A stretch of 11,505 nt of DNA from an uncultured beta proteobacterium (GTDB lineage: Bacteria; Pseudomonadota; Gammaproteobacteria; Burkholderiales; Rhodocyclaceae), in assembly GCA_903917505.1 (NCBI GenBank), contig CAIXAY010000320.1:1-11505 (forward strand). The letters are read 5' to 3'. Shown here one piece after another: positions 1 to 7,174 of the stretch. A program made the position numbers and the translations under genes. The stretch's first letter is position 1, and every line of letters starts with the position of its first letter. The notes under the pieces are model-generated. The model searched no databases. It saw only the letters and a list, made by a program, of their open reading frames with translations, and had not been told where the DNA came from.

Positions 1-1
1 C

Positions 2-244
2 TTCGTGCGCGATGTGCTCGTCGATTCGAACGGCGCGTCGATCGCCAAGACCGTCTTCGCGCTGGCCCACAGCCTCGGACTCGGGGTCATGGCCGAGGGC
101 ATTGAAACCAAAGCGCAGCGCGCCTTCCTGGCCAGCGCCGGCTGTCATGCCTACCAGGGTCATTTCTTCAGCCGCCCTTTGCCGCTCACCGGTTTCGAAC
201 TGATCGCCGTGCCGCCTGTGGCTTCGCTGCCGGCCAATTCCTGA
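2..244 (+). CDS. EAL-domain protein, C-terminal end (partial)
   Basis: The reading frame is open from the left edge and stops at 242-244, so only the last 80 residues are present. The visible part matches the end of an EAL domain, the cyclic di-GMP phosphodiesterase fold. It contains FVRDV after the missing DxxK strand, then AHSLGLGVMAEGIET, whose glutamate belongs to the conserved metal/catalytic region, and finally YQGHFFSRPLP, the usual end of the domain. Family knowledge: such domains hydrolyse c-di-GMP to pGpG in the cytoplasm, often fused to GGDEF or sensory domains. The N-terminal part, including the EAL motif itself and any GGDEF or PAS domain, lies outside the window, so activity cannot be judged. 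About 12 residues follow the domain, so it is the last domain of the protein. Confidence 0.88.
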   Translation, partial: FVRDVLVDSNGASIAKTVFALAHSLGLGVMAEGIETKAQRAFLASAGCHAYQGHFFSRPLPLTGFELIAVPPVASLPANS

Positions 245-400
245 CCGCCTGTCGCACGCGACTGTCGCCGCCTGGCGATTGCCGCAGCCGCTGGTTTCTG
301 TGCAAAAATACCGCCTGCATCGGCCGCGACGAGGCATGCCGCAATAACCGGCGGATGTCGCTGCGCCGGACCGCCGGGACGCGGACAAGGGGGGCGACCA

Positions 401-2314
401 TTGAAAGCGAGCGGTATGACTACTGAATCAGCGCCACACTCCCAGTTCGGTCTGCTCGGCACGCGCCGCTTCGCGCCCTTCTTCGTTACGCAATTCCTCG
501 GTGCGTTCAACGACAATCTGTTCAAGAACGCGCTGGTGGTCCTGCTCACCTTTCATGCCGTGAGCTGGACGACGCTCGCGCCCGAAGTGTTGACCAACCT
601 GGCGGCCGGAATCTTCATCCTGCCTTTTTTCCTCTTCTCGGCAACGTCCGGCCAACTCGCCGACAAGGTCGACAAGGCAAAACTCGCGCGCCTGGTGAAG
701 GTGCTCGAGATGCTGATCATGGGCGTCGCGGCGCTCGGCTTTTTTCGCCAGAGCCTCACCATCCTGCTCGGCGCGCTGTTCCTGCTCGGTCTGCACTCGA
801 CGCTGTTCGGGCCGGTCAAGTACGCGATCCTGCCGCAACACTTGCGCGAGGACGAACTGGTCGGCGGCAACGCGCTGGTCGAGGCCGGGACCTTCGTCGC
901 CATCCTGGTCGGCACTTTGGCCGGCGGCCTGCTCGCCGGCATCGGCGGGCATCCGGGCTGGGTCGCTTTCGCCGGGCTGATGGTCGCGGCGACAGGCTTT
1001 CTCGCGAGCTGCGGCATACCGGCGGCGCCGGCGCCGGTGCCCGATCTGGCGATCAACCTCAATCCGATATCCGAGACCTGGCGCAACATCGGCTTTGCGC
1101 GGCAGAATCGCGGCGTCTTCCTGGCCATCCTCGGCATCTCCTGGTTCTGGCTCTACGGCGCGCTATTCCTCGCGCAGTTCCCGGTCTATGCGAAGAACGT
1201 TCTCGGCGGCGACGAGACAGCGGTCACCTTGCTGCTCGCCACCTTCACCGTCGGCATCGGCCTCGGCTCGATGCTGTGCGAAAAACTTTCGGGCAAGCAC
1301 GTCGAAATCGGCCTCGTGCCCTTCGGGTCGATGGGCCTCACGCTGTTCGGCCTCGACCTCGCCTGGGCCTCGCCGTCCGGGCTGCCGACAGCCGCGCCGA
1401 TGGCGATCATGAGCCTGCTCGCCGCGCATCAGACCTGGCGGGTGCTCTTCGACCTTTTCGCGCTCGGCGTCTTCGGCGGCTTCTTCATCGTCCCGCTCTA
1501 CGTCCTGATCCAGCTGCGCAGCGCGCCGGAACACCGGGCGCGCATCATCGCCGCCAACAATATTTTGAATGCCCTGTTCATGGTCATCGGCGCGCTCGTC
1601 GCCGGCGGCCTGCTCGGCCTGGGAATGAGCATCGCGATGCTGTTCGGCATCGCGGCGCTGATCAACGCCCTGGTCGCCATTTACATCTACCTGCTGGTGC
1701 CGGAGTTCCTGCTGCGCTTCATTGCCTGGCTGCTGATCCATTCGCTCTACCGGCTCGACCAGGAAGGTCTCGAAAATATTCCCGAGACCGGGCCGGCGGT
1801 GCTGATCTGCAACCACGTCAGCTATGCCGACCCGATCGTCGTCGCCGCGGCCTGCCGGCGGCCGATCCGCTTCGTTACCGATTACGAGATATTCAACATG
1901 CCGGTGTTCGGTTTCGTTTTTCGCCACATGCGCACGATCCCGATCGCCCCGGCGAAAATCGACGCGGCGCTGATGGAATCGGCATTCGACGAGGTGGCGC
2001 GCGCGCTCGAAGCCGGCGAACTGGTCGGCATCTTTCCCGAGGGTGGCTTGAGCGCCGACGGCGAACTGCAGCGCTTCCGCCCCGGCGTCCAGCGCATCGT
2101 CACGCGCACCCCGGTACCGGTTGTTCCGATGGCCCTGCGCGGCTTGTGGGGCAGCCTATTCTCGCGCAAGCGCGGGCCGGCGCTGAGCCGGCTTCTGCAT
2201 CTGCGGCTGTTTGCGAAGATCGGCCTGGTCGTCGGCGCGCCGGTCGCGCCTGCCGCCGCAACGCCCGAATACCTGCAGGCGCGGGTTGGCGAACTGCGCG
2301 GCGAGCACAAATAG
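401..2314 (+). CDS. Fused MFS transporter / PlsC-type acyltransferase (LplT-Aas-like)
   Basis: This is a 637-residue two-domain inner-membrane protein. Residues about 15-430 form a hydrophobic major facilitator transporter beginning RFAPFFVTQFLGAFNDNLFKNA, the pattern of LplT-like lysophospholipid transporters. Residues about 440-630 are a PlsC-type glycerophospholipid acyltransferase with the NHxxxxD catalytic motif (N471, H472, D477) and an FPEGG motif at 545-549 in place of the commoner FPEGT. In E. coli LplT and Aas are separate neighbours that take up lysophosphatidylethanolamine and re-acylate it; the fusion suggests the same coupled job here (inference). Start choice: TTG at 401 has an AAGGGGGG ribosome site 7-14 bases upstream, whereas ATG at 416 has no good site at proper distance. 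Starting at 416 would lose only five residues. No acyl-ACP synthetase domain follows. The next gene converges on it. Confidence 0.9.
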   Translation: MKASGMTTESAPHSQFGLLGTRRFAPFFVTQFLGAFNDNLFKNALVVLLTFHAVSWTTLAPEVLTNLAAGIFILPFFLFSATSGQLADKVDKAKLARLVKVLEMLIMGVAALGFFRQSLTILLGALFLLGLHSTLFGPVKYAILPQHLREDELVGGNALVEAGTFVAILVGTLAGGLLAGIGGHPGWVAFAGLMVAATGFLASCGIPAAPAPVPDLAINLNPISETWRNIGFARQNRGVFLAILGISWFWLYGALFLAQFPVYAKNVLGGDETAVTLLLATFTVGIGLGSMLCEKLSGKHVEIGLVPFGSMGLTLFGLDLAWASPSGLPTAAPMAIMSLLAAHQTWRVLFDLFALGVFGGFFIVPLYVLIQLRSAPEHRARIIAANNILNALFMVIGALVAGGLLGLGMSIAMLFGIAALINALVAIYIYLLVPEFLLRFIAWLLIHSLYRLDQEGLENIPETGPAVLICNHVSYADPIVVAAACRRPIRFVTDYEIFNMPVFGFVFRHMRTIPIAPAKIDAALMESAFDEVARALEAGELVGIFPEGGLSADGELQRFRPGVQRIVTRTPVPVVPMALRGLWGSLFSRKRGPALSRLLHLRLFAKIGLVVGAPVAPAAATPEYLQARVGELRGEHK

Positions 2315-2340
2315 GGCATTGCGCGTCGCTGCAACGAACG

Positions 2341-2356
2341 CCTGGCGCATGCCAGG
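2341..2356. terminator. Hairpin between convergent genes
   Basis: A 6-base inverted repeat, CCTGGC-GCAT-GCCAGG, lies 27 bases after the stop of the MFS-PlsC gene and about 75 bases past the stop of the opposing substrate-binding protein gene. It could act as a bidirectional transcription stop, but no run of T follows on either strand, so it is not a canonical intrinsic terminator. Confidence 0.3.
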
Positions 2357-2431
2357 CCAATCTTCGCTGAGGCCTAGCCCCTATCCGGAGTCTGCGGACG
2401 ATGCGACGGCCATGACCATCGCGTCGCCATA

Positions 2432-3406
2432 CTACTTCGGTGTTACGAGGCCGTTGGTATAGAAGTCACCCGGCTTCATGTCGGTCTTCAACTCCTGGTA
2501 TTCGCGCGCCATGTTGAGGGTCATATCCCAATCAGCCGGATTCATCCAGCCGATCGGCTGATTCTCGCCGTCCTTGGCCCGCACCAGGGCCAGGCCCGCC
2601 TTGAGCTGCTGCAGGGCCAGCGTCTTGTCGAGATCGGGCTTGATCTTGGCGAGCGCGGCAATCGCCTCGTCGGGATTCTTCTCGGCATAGGCGATGGCCT
2701 TTTGCGTCGCGCGGATGAAGCCCTGGACGAGTTTCGGATTCTTTTCCAGGGTGTCCTTATGGACGTGGATGACCAGGCCCAGCGTATTGGCGCCGACGTC
2801 GGAGTAGGCGATATTGGTCACCGCCAGGCCGCGCTGCACGAGGATCAGCGACTGGTTTTCCAGCCCGCCGAGCATCGCGTCGACCCGCTTCTCAAGCATC
2901 GCCACGAGCTTGCCCGCGCCGTCGACGCGAACGAACTTGATCGAATCGTTATCGAGCTTGTTGGCCTTGATGATCGCCGGGAAGATGGTCATTCCCGCTT
3001 CGCCCGTGGTGGCGGCGATGCTCTTTCCTTCGAGATCCTTGACCGTCTTGATGTTGGCGTCGGCGCGCGAAATGATGGCGAACGGAGATTTGTTCATGAT
3101 GCCCATCACCGCGACGATCGGCGCGCCTTTCGCTGCGCCGCCGATGACGCTGGCCCCGTCCGAGAGGCCAAAGGTGTCCGACTTCGAGCCGACAATCTGC
3201 ACCGCTCGGCCCGACCCCTGTCCCTCGCCGATGGTCAGGTCGATGCCCTCTGCCTTGTAGAAGCCCTTGTCTACGCCGAGCGGGAAGAAGGAGTGGAAGC
3301 CGTAATAAAGCCAGTTGAGGCGCAACGATGCGCTCTCCTGCGCCAGGGCCGAACCGGCGCCGGCCAGAGCCAGCACGAGCGCACAAACTTGCAGCAGTTT
3401 TTTCAT
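2432..3406 (-). CDS. ABC transporter substrate-binding protein, NMT1/SsuA-like
   Basis: This 324-residue protein is a periplasmic solute receptor. It starts with a clear Sec signal peptide (MKKLL, a hydrophobic stretch, then GSALA followed by Q23 as likely cleavage site). The mature part has the NMT1/THI5/SsuA pattern: LNWLYYGFHSFFPLGVDKGFYKAEGIDL near the N-terminus, a GSGRAVQIVGSKSDTFGLSD segment, and DLEGKSIAATTGEAG in the second lobe hinge. Relatives bind sulfonates, nitrate, pyrimidine precursors, riboflavin or aromatic acids, so the substrate is not readable from sequence. The ATG has an ideal AAGGAG site 8 bases upstream. It follows the permease gene by 35 bases and is presumably co-transcribed. 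The matching ATPase is on the opposite strand beyond the iclR-type gene. Confidence 0.92.
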   Translation of the reverse strand: MKKLLQVCALVLALAGAGSALAQESASLRLNWLYYGFHSFFPLGVDKGFYKAEGIDLTIGEGQGSGRAVQIVGSKSDTFGLSDGASVIGGAAKGAPIVAVMGIMNKSPFAIISRADANIKTVKDLEGKSIAATTGEAGMTIFPAIIKANKLDNDSIKFVRVDGAGKLVAMLEKRVDAMLGGLENQSLILVQRGLAVTNIAYSDVGANTLGLVIHVHKDTLEKNPKLVQGFIRATQKAIAYAEKNPDEAIAALAKIKPDLDKTLALQQLKAGLALVRAKDGENQPIGWMNPADWDMTLNMAREYQELKTDMKPGDFYTNGLVTPK

Positions 3407-3441
3407 CGGGGTCTCCTTCAGTTGGGATTTCGGGTTGATGT

Positions 3442-4245
3442 TCAGTGCGCCGTGCCCGGCTGCACTTGCAGCGTCGGTTGCCGATGCGAAACATGCCAGG
3501 GGATGGTGAAACGTTCGATCAATTCGACGATGCCATACAGGGCCAGCCCCAGGGCGCTCAGCACAATGATCGCCGCGAATGTCATTGTCGTATCGAGCGC
3601 GCCGTTGTATTCGAGCAGCAGGAATCCCAGGCCCTGGTCGGAAGCGACGAACTCGGCCACGACCGCCGCCGTCGATGACAGTGCCGCCGCGACCTTGAAA
3701 CCGGTGAACAGCGTTGGCAGCGCGTGCGGCAATTGCACCTTCCAGAACGTTCTGAGCCGGCCCGCGCCCGTCGATCGCGCCAGGTCCATGATTTCGGCAT
3801 CAACCGAGCGGAAGGCGGTGATCGCGCTGACCACCACCGGAAAGAACGAGAGCAGGAACACCAGCAGCACTTTCGGCATCAGTCCGAAGCCGAACCAGAT
3901 GATGAACAGCGGCGCCACGGCGATCTTCGGAATGATTTGGAAGAATACCAACAGCGGGTAAACAATGCCTTCAATGCGCCGCGAGAAGGCGATGCCGAGC
4001 GCGATGATCACCCCGAGCACCACGGCCGCGAGGAAACCGAGCAACATCGGCTGGACCGTGAAGCTGGCCGCTCTCGCCAGGCGCGGCGCCTTGCTCCACA
4101 TGGCCGCCATGATTTCGCTGGGCGGGGGAAGAATGTAGGACTTGATGCCGGTCAGGTGCACGAATATTTCCCAAGCCAGCACGAAGCCGAGAAAGGCCAG
4201 GGCGACACGTATCGGCTGTGCGAATCGCCCGAAGTCAAAATTCAT
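3442..4245 (-). CDS. ABC transporter permease, SsuC/TauC-like (BPD_transp_1)
   Basis: This 267-residue inner-membrane permease has about six hydrophobic segments (for example around residues 12-30, 65-88, 95-118, 125-145 and 220-243). The cytoplasmic EAA loop that contacts the ATPase is at about 151-177 (EIMDLARSTGAGRLRTFWKV then QLPHALP). The family is the SsuC/TauC/NrtB type that partners NMT1-like receptors. The start is placed at ATG 4243-4245, which has an AAAGAG ribosome site and begins directly before the first membrane segment. An in-frame upstream start at 4284 would add 13 residues without membrane or signal character. It is the first gene of the minus-strand unit, transcribed away from the iclR-type regulator, and its likely promoter lies in the shared 89-base gap. 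Confidence 0.9.
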   Translation of the reverse strand: MNFDFGRFAQPIRVALAFLGFVLAWEIFVHLTGIKSYILPPPSEIMAAMWSKAPRLARAASFTVQPMLLGFLAAVVLGVIIALGIAFSRRIEGIVYPLLVFFQIIPKIAVAPLFIIWFGFGLMPKVLLVFLLSFFPVVVSAITAFRSVDAEIMDLARSTGAGRLRTFWKVQLPHALPTLFTGFKVAAALSSTAAVVAEFVASDQGLGFLLLEYNGALDTTMTFAAIIVLSALGLALYGIVELIERFTIPWHVSHRQPTLQVQPGTAH

Positions 4246-4272
4246 GGTTTTGTCTCTTTCGGATTTGAGTGC

Positions 4273-4301
4273 TTGACAGCGCAAGGCCTCGCAGTTAAAG
4301 T
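4273..4301 (+). promoter_or_regulatory. Sigma-70-type promoter for the iclR-type gene
   Basis: A perfect -35 hexamer TTGACA (4273-4278) is followed after 17 bases by TAAAGT (4296-4301, 4 of 6 matches to TATAAT). Transcription would start near 4308, leaving a leader of about 27 bases before the ATG at 4335. Ribosome binding sequence there is weak (AAGAAG well upstream), which suggests low translation. Confidence 0.5.
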
Positions 4302-4312
4302 AACTACGTTAC
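4300..4312. promoter_or_regulatory. Palindromic operator candidate for the IclR-type regulator
   Basis: GTAAC-TAC-GTTAC is a perfect inverted repeat with 5-base arms. It overlaps the -10 element and predicted start point of the regulator's promoter, inside the divergent gap between the permease and regulator genes. Position and symmetry fit an autoregulatory operator that could also control the transporter. IclR proteins commonly bind such sites next to their own gene. Binding by this protein is inferred. Confidence 0.45.
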
Positions 4313-4334
4313 AATAAGAAGTCTGTTCCACAAA

Positions 4335-5144
4335 ATGAGGCTTGTCAAGGGTTTGCTCGAACGATGTCTGGAAGCGGTCGAACTGCTGGCCGTCGATCCG
4401 CAGTGGCGTCGCCTGTCGGATATCGCCGATGCCCTGAACCTGCAAAAAGGCCCGGCGCATCGCCTGATCAATGAAATGGCGACGCTCGGCTGGATCGAGC
4501 AGGACGCGGCCACCGAACGCTACCGCCTGACCCTCAAACTGGCTTTGCTCGGCCAGCAATATCTGCGCGGAACGGGTCTGTCCGGCCTGGTGCAGCCGCT
4601 CCTCGACGAGGCGTCGGGCCAGTGCGGCGAGTTCGTCGCCCTGACCGTGCTGCAGGGACATACCTTGCACTGGCTGGCCTCGTCACAGGGCGCGCCCCCG
4701 GGGCTGATGTATCAACCGTCGTTGCGCGGTCGGCCGATGTTGTACACAACGGCCAACGGCAAATCCTGGCTGGCGACCATGAACGACGAAGATGCCACTC
4801 GCCTGGCGCTGCACAACGGACTCGGTCAGCCGCCCAAAGCCGGCGAGGCGGTCGGGCCGCGGGCCATGCGCACGGTCGATGAATTGCTGCGCGAACTGGC
4901 GGCGACGCGCGCGCGCGGCTATGGCCTGTCGAACGAGGAAGCCGAGACCGGCGTGCGCGCCATCGCCGTCGCCATCCGCGCTTTCGACAACCAGCGCGTG
5001 CTCGGCACGATGAGCGTTGCCGGCCCCGTGCTGCGCATGGGAAACAAGCGCTACAAGGAACTCAGCGAACTGCTGCACCAGACGGCGGGCAAGCTCGGCA
5101 TGGTCTGGCCGCGCACCGGGCCGCCGCTGCTCGATGCCGCCTGA
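4335..5144 (+). CDS. IclR-family transcriptional regulator
   Basis: This 269-residue protein has a winged helix-turn-helix at about residues 5-65 (VKGLLERCLEAVELLAV, then LSDIADALNLQKGPAHRLINEM and the wing LGWIEQDAATERYRLT). A C-terminal IclR effector-binding (GAF-like) domain covers about 80-255, including RPMLYTTANGKSWLA and the conserved RGYGLSNEEAETGVRAIAVAI segment. Members are dimers or tetramers whose DNA binding responds to a small carboxylate or sugar-like ligand. It sits between the two halves of the ABC importer, so it most likely controls uptake of that substrate. The gene is 42 bases upstream of the ATPase gene on the same strand. The ATG follows directly on the promoter region, and the N-terminus matches the family start, so no alternative start is needed. 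Confidence 0.93.
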   Translation: MRLVKGLLERCLEAVELLAVDPQWRRLSDIADALNLQKGPAHRLINEMATLGWIEQDAATERYRLTLKLALLGQQYLRGTGLSGLVQPLLDEASGQCGEFVALTVLQGHTLHWLASSQGAPPGLMYQPSLRGRPMLYTTANGKSWLATMNDEDATRLALHNGLGQPPKAGEAVGPRAMRTVDELLRELAATRARGYGLSNEEAETGVRAIAVAIRAFDNQRVLGTMSVAGPVLRMGNKRYKELSELLHQTAGKLGMVWPRTGPPLLDAA

Positions 5145-5186
5145 AGCGGTTCTCAATGCCCATCGCCTCGCCAGGAAAACAAGTTC

Positions 5187-5987
5187 ATGAACGGCATACA
5201 GATCAAGGACGTGACCAAATGCTACCAGCGTGGCAAGCAGGAGACCCTCGCTCTGCAGCAAGTCGACATCGACATCGCGTCCGGCGAGTTTCTGGCCGTC
5301 GTCGGTCCGTCAGGCTGTGGCAAATCGACGTTGATGCGCCTGGTCGCCGGCCTCATCCCGGTGACCACCGGCCGCATTACCGTTGAGGGCAAAGAGGTCA
5401 ACGGACCGGTCACCGAGGTGGGCATCGTGTTTCAAAGCCCGGTTCTGCTCGAATGGCTCAACACCCTTGAGAACGTGCTGTTTCAGGTCGATATCCGCGG
5501 CCTGCCGGTCAAGGAATACCGCGAGCGGGCGATGGCCTTGCTGCAGCAGGTGAGCTTGCAGGACTTTGCGAAAAGCTACCCGCACGAGCTATCCGGCGGC
5601 ATGCGCCAGCGCGCGGCGATCGCCCGCGCGTTGCTGCACAATCCGCCGCTGTTGCTGATGGACGAGCCCTTCGGCGCGCTCGACGCGCTGACGCGCGAGC
5701 AGATGCGGCTCGATCTCGAGCAGTTGTGGCTGTCGACCAAGAAGACCGTGATCTTCATCACCCACAGCGTCGATGAAGCGGTCTTGCTGGCGGACCGCGT
5801 TTTGGTGATGGGCCCGCGTCCCGGTAGAATCGTGCGCGAACTGCAGATTGACCTGCCGCGCGTGCGCGGCCTCGAAGCGAGGCGCGATCAGCGTTTCGTC
5901 GATTACTGCGACGAAATCAATGAAATCTTCTTCAGTCAGGGCGTGCTGCACCGCGGTGCGACCCCGCCCGCTGCCCAATTGGCATGA
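5187..5987 (+). CDS. ABC transporter ATPase, SsuB/TauB-like
   Basis: This 266-residue cytoplasmic ATPase energises the importer. All motifs are present: Walker A GPSGCGKST (40-48), Q-loop Q83 in VFQSP, signature LSGGMRQR (135-142), Walker B LLLMDE (155-160), D-loop GALDALT and H-loop His193 in ITHSVDEA. Sequence type is that of nitrate/sulfonate/taurine/aromatic importers, matching the permease and receptor encoded on the other strand. The ATG has an AGGA element about 11 bases upstream. The gene is read with the iclR-type gene (42-base gap), so one transcript may carry both. The C-terminal tail (about 235-266) extends past the ATPase fold without a recognisable regulatory domain. No second permease or receptor is seen nearby on this strand. 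Confidence 0.93.
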   Translation: MNGIQIKDVTKCYQRGKQETLALQQVDIDIASGEFLAVVGPSGCGKSTLMRLVAGLIPVTTGRITVEGKEVNGPVTEVGIVFQSPVLLEWLNTLENVLFQVDIRGLPVKEYRERAMALLQQVSLQDFAKSYPHELSGGMRQRAAIARALLHNPPLLLMDEPFGALDALTREQMRLDLEQLWLSTKKTVIFITHSVDEAVLLADRVLVMGPRPGRIVRELQIDLPRVRGLEARRDQRFVDYCDEINEIFFSQGVLHRGATPPAAQLA

Positions 5988-6070
5988 ACAGCAGGGCCGC
6001 GATTGATCGCCCGGATTGAGACGAGCGTTTCGTGGGCGATCGCCTCCACTCACCACAGGAGCGCGCTGGA

Positions 6071-7114
6071 ATGACGGTGATCGACATTCAAAAGAGTTTC
6101 CTGCTGCCGCGGGATCACGCCCTGTTCAACAACTGCCATGCATCGAGCATAACAAGCCTGCCGGACGGCGAACTCCTGGCGGCATTCTTCGCCGGTCGGC
6201 GCGAAGGCGAGAGCGATGTCGGAATCTGGCTGGCCCGGACCGAAGGCGGTGTCTGGCAGATGCCGGCGCGCCGCATCGCAGAAGACGGGCTGGCCCATTG
6301 GAACCCGGTCCTGCATCGGGTTGGCGACAAGGTCTGGCTGTTCTACAAGGTCGGTCCCTCGGTTCATACCTGGCTTACGCGCTGGACTGCATCGCCTGAT
6401 CTTGGCCGCAGCTGGTCGTCACCTGTGGCGCTCGTGCCTGGGGCGGCGCTGCCGCGCGGACCGGTGCGCAACAAACTGATCGTCATGTCCAATGGCGAAT
6501 GGATCGCCCCGGGCTCGTTGGAGACCGAGGCGGTTTGGGATTCGTTCGTTGACATCTCGGCCGACCAGGGCGAGCACTGGGAGAAGCACGACGTGCCGAT
6601 CGACCACCGGGAACATGGCGTAGCGGGCGACATTGAAATGTGGGAAGGGCTCGCCGCCAACGCCTTGTGGGAAACCGACACGGCCCGGATCTTCAAGTGG
6701 GACGGGGTGATCCAGCCCTCGCTGTGGGAGTCGGCTCCCGGCCGGGTGCACATGTTGATGCGCAGCACCCGCGCCTGCATCTATCGCAGCGATTCTTCCG
6801 ACTATGGTCGCAGCTGGTGCCCGGCCTATGCGACGAGCTTGCCCAACAACAACAGCGGCATCGACGTCGTGCGTCGGGATGGCGGCGGCCTCGTTCTGGC
6901 CTACAACCCGGTGGCGGGAAACTGGGGCCGGCGTTACCCGATTTCGCTGAGCTTTTCTTCGGACAACGGCCACAGCTGGTCTGGCCCTCTCGATCTGGAA
7001 ACGACCGAGGGAGAATTCTCGTATCCGGCGATCATCGCCGATGCCGACCGCCTGCATCTGACCTATACCTGGAATCGCAAGAACATCGTGCATCAAAAGA
7101 TCGTCGTGGAATAG
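6071..7114 (+). CDS. Asp-box (BNR) sialidase-like protein
   Basis: This 347-residue protein has four Asp-box motifs (SxDxGxxW) at residues 108-115, 163-170, 242-249 and 296-303, the signature of six-bladed beta-propeller sialidase-like proteins. NCHASSITSLPDGELLAAFFAGRREG near the N-terminus and the NPV and QPSLWE segments recall the 'predicted neuraminidase' group (COG4692/BNR_2 type). No signal peptide or membrane segment is visible, so it is probably cytoplasmic, unlike secreted sialidases. A role on an imported glycoside or modified sugar acid is therefore plausible but inferred; true sialidase activity is doubtful. The start is ATG 6071, with ACAGGAG 9 bases upstream; the frame extends upstream to a GTG at 6032 lacking such a site. 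It follows the ATPase gene by 83 bases and converges with the oxidoreductase gene. Confidence 0.82.
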   Translation: MTVIDIQKSFLLPRDHALFNNCHASSITSLPDGELLAAFFAGRREGESDVGIWLARTEGGVWQMPARRIAEDGLAHWNPVLHRVGDKVWLFYKVGPSVHTWLTRWTASPDLGRSWSSPVALVPGAALPRGPVRNKLIVMSNGEWIAPGSLETEAVWDSFVDISADQGEHWEKHDVPIDHREHGVAGDIEMWEGLAANALWETDTARIFKWDGVIQPSLWESAPGRVHMLMRSTRACIYRSDSSDYGRSWCPAYATSLPNNNSGIDVVRRDGGGLVLAYNPVAGNWGRRYPISLSFSSDNGHSWSGPLDLETTEGEFSYPAIIADADRLHLTYTWNRKNIVHQKIVVE

Positions 7115-7151
7115 GACGCGGCGTCGGCCAGCCCTGCGCGTGCTCTCGCCG

Positions 7152-7166
7152 AAGGCTCCCCGCCTT
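7152..7166. terminator. Short hairpin between convergent genes
   Basis: AAGGC-TCCCC-GCCTT lies in the 60-base gap between the stops of the Asp-box and Gfo/Idh/MocA genes. A wider TCGGCC/GGCCGA pair around it could lengthen the stem. No T run follows, so a terminator role is only suggested by position. Confidence 0.25.
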
Positions 7167-7174
7167 GGGCCGAT

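Noticed and set aside
245..400. The gap between the EAL gene and the MFS-PlsC gene
   Set aside because: Examined for promoters, hairpins with T runs and small genes; only the ribosome site at about 387-394 could be supported.
1163..1927. A 254-codon antisense frame
   Set aside because: Shadow of the MFS-PlsC gene with biased low-complexity composition.
1276..2370. A 364-codon open frame overlapping the MFS-PlsC gene on the same strand
   Set aside because: Arginine- and alanine-rich shadow in another frame of a clear two-domain gene; no ribosome site or family motif.
2702..3961. A 419-codon open frame on the plus strand
   Set aside because: It runs antisense across the receptor and permease genes. 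Its composition (many R, D, A and H) is that of a GC-rich shadow frame, it has no recognisable domain, and it crosses the intergenic gap. The minus-strand genes have full family motifs.
6032..6070. GTG start of the Asp-box protein at 6032
   Set aside because: ATG 6071 has an ACAGGAG site at proper spacing. The 13 upstream residues look like untranslated leader.
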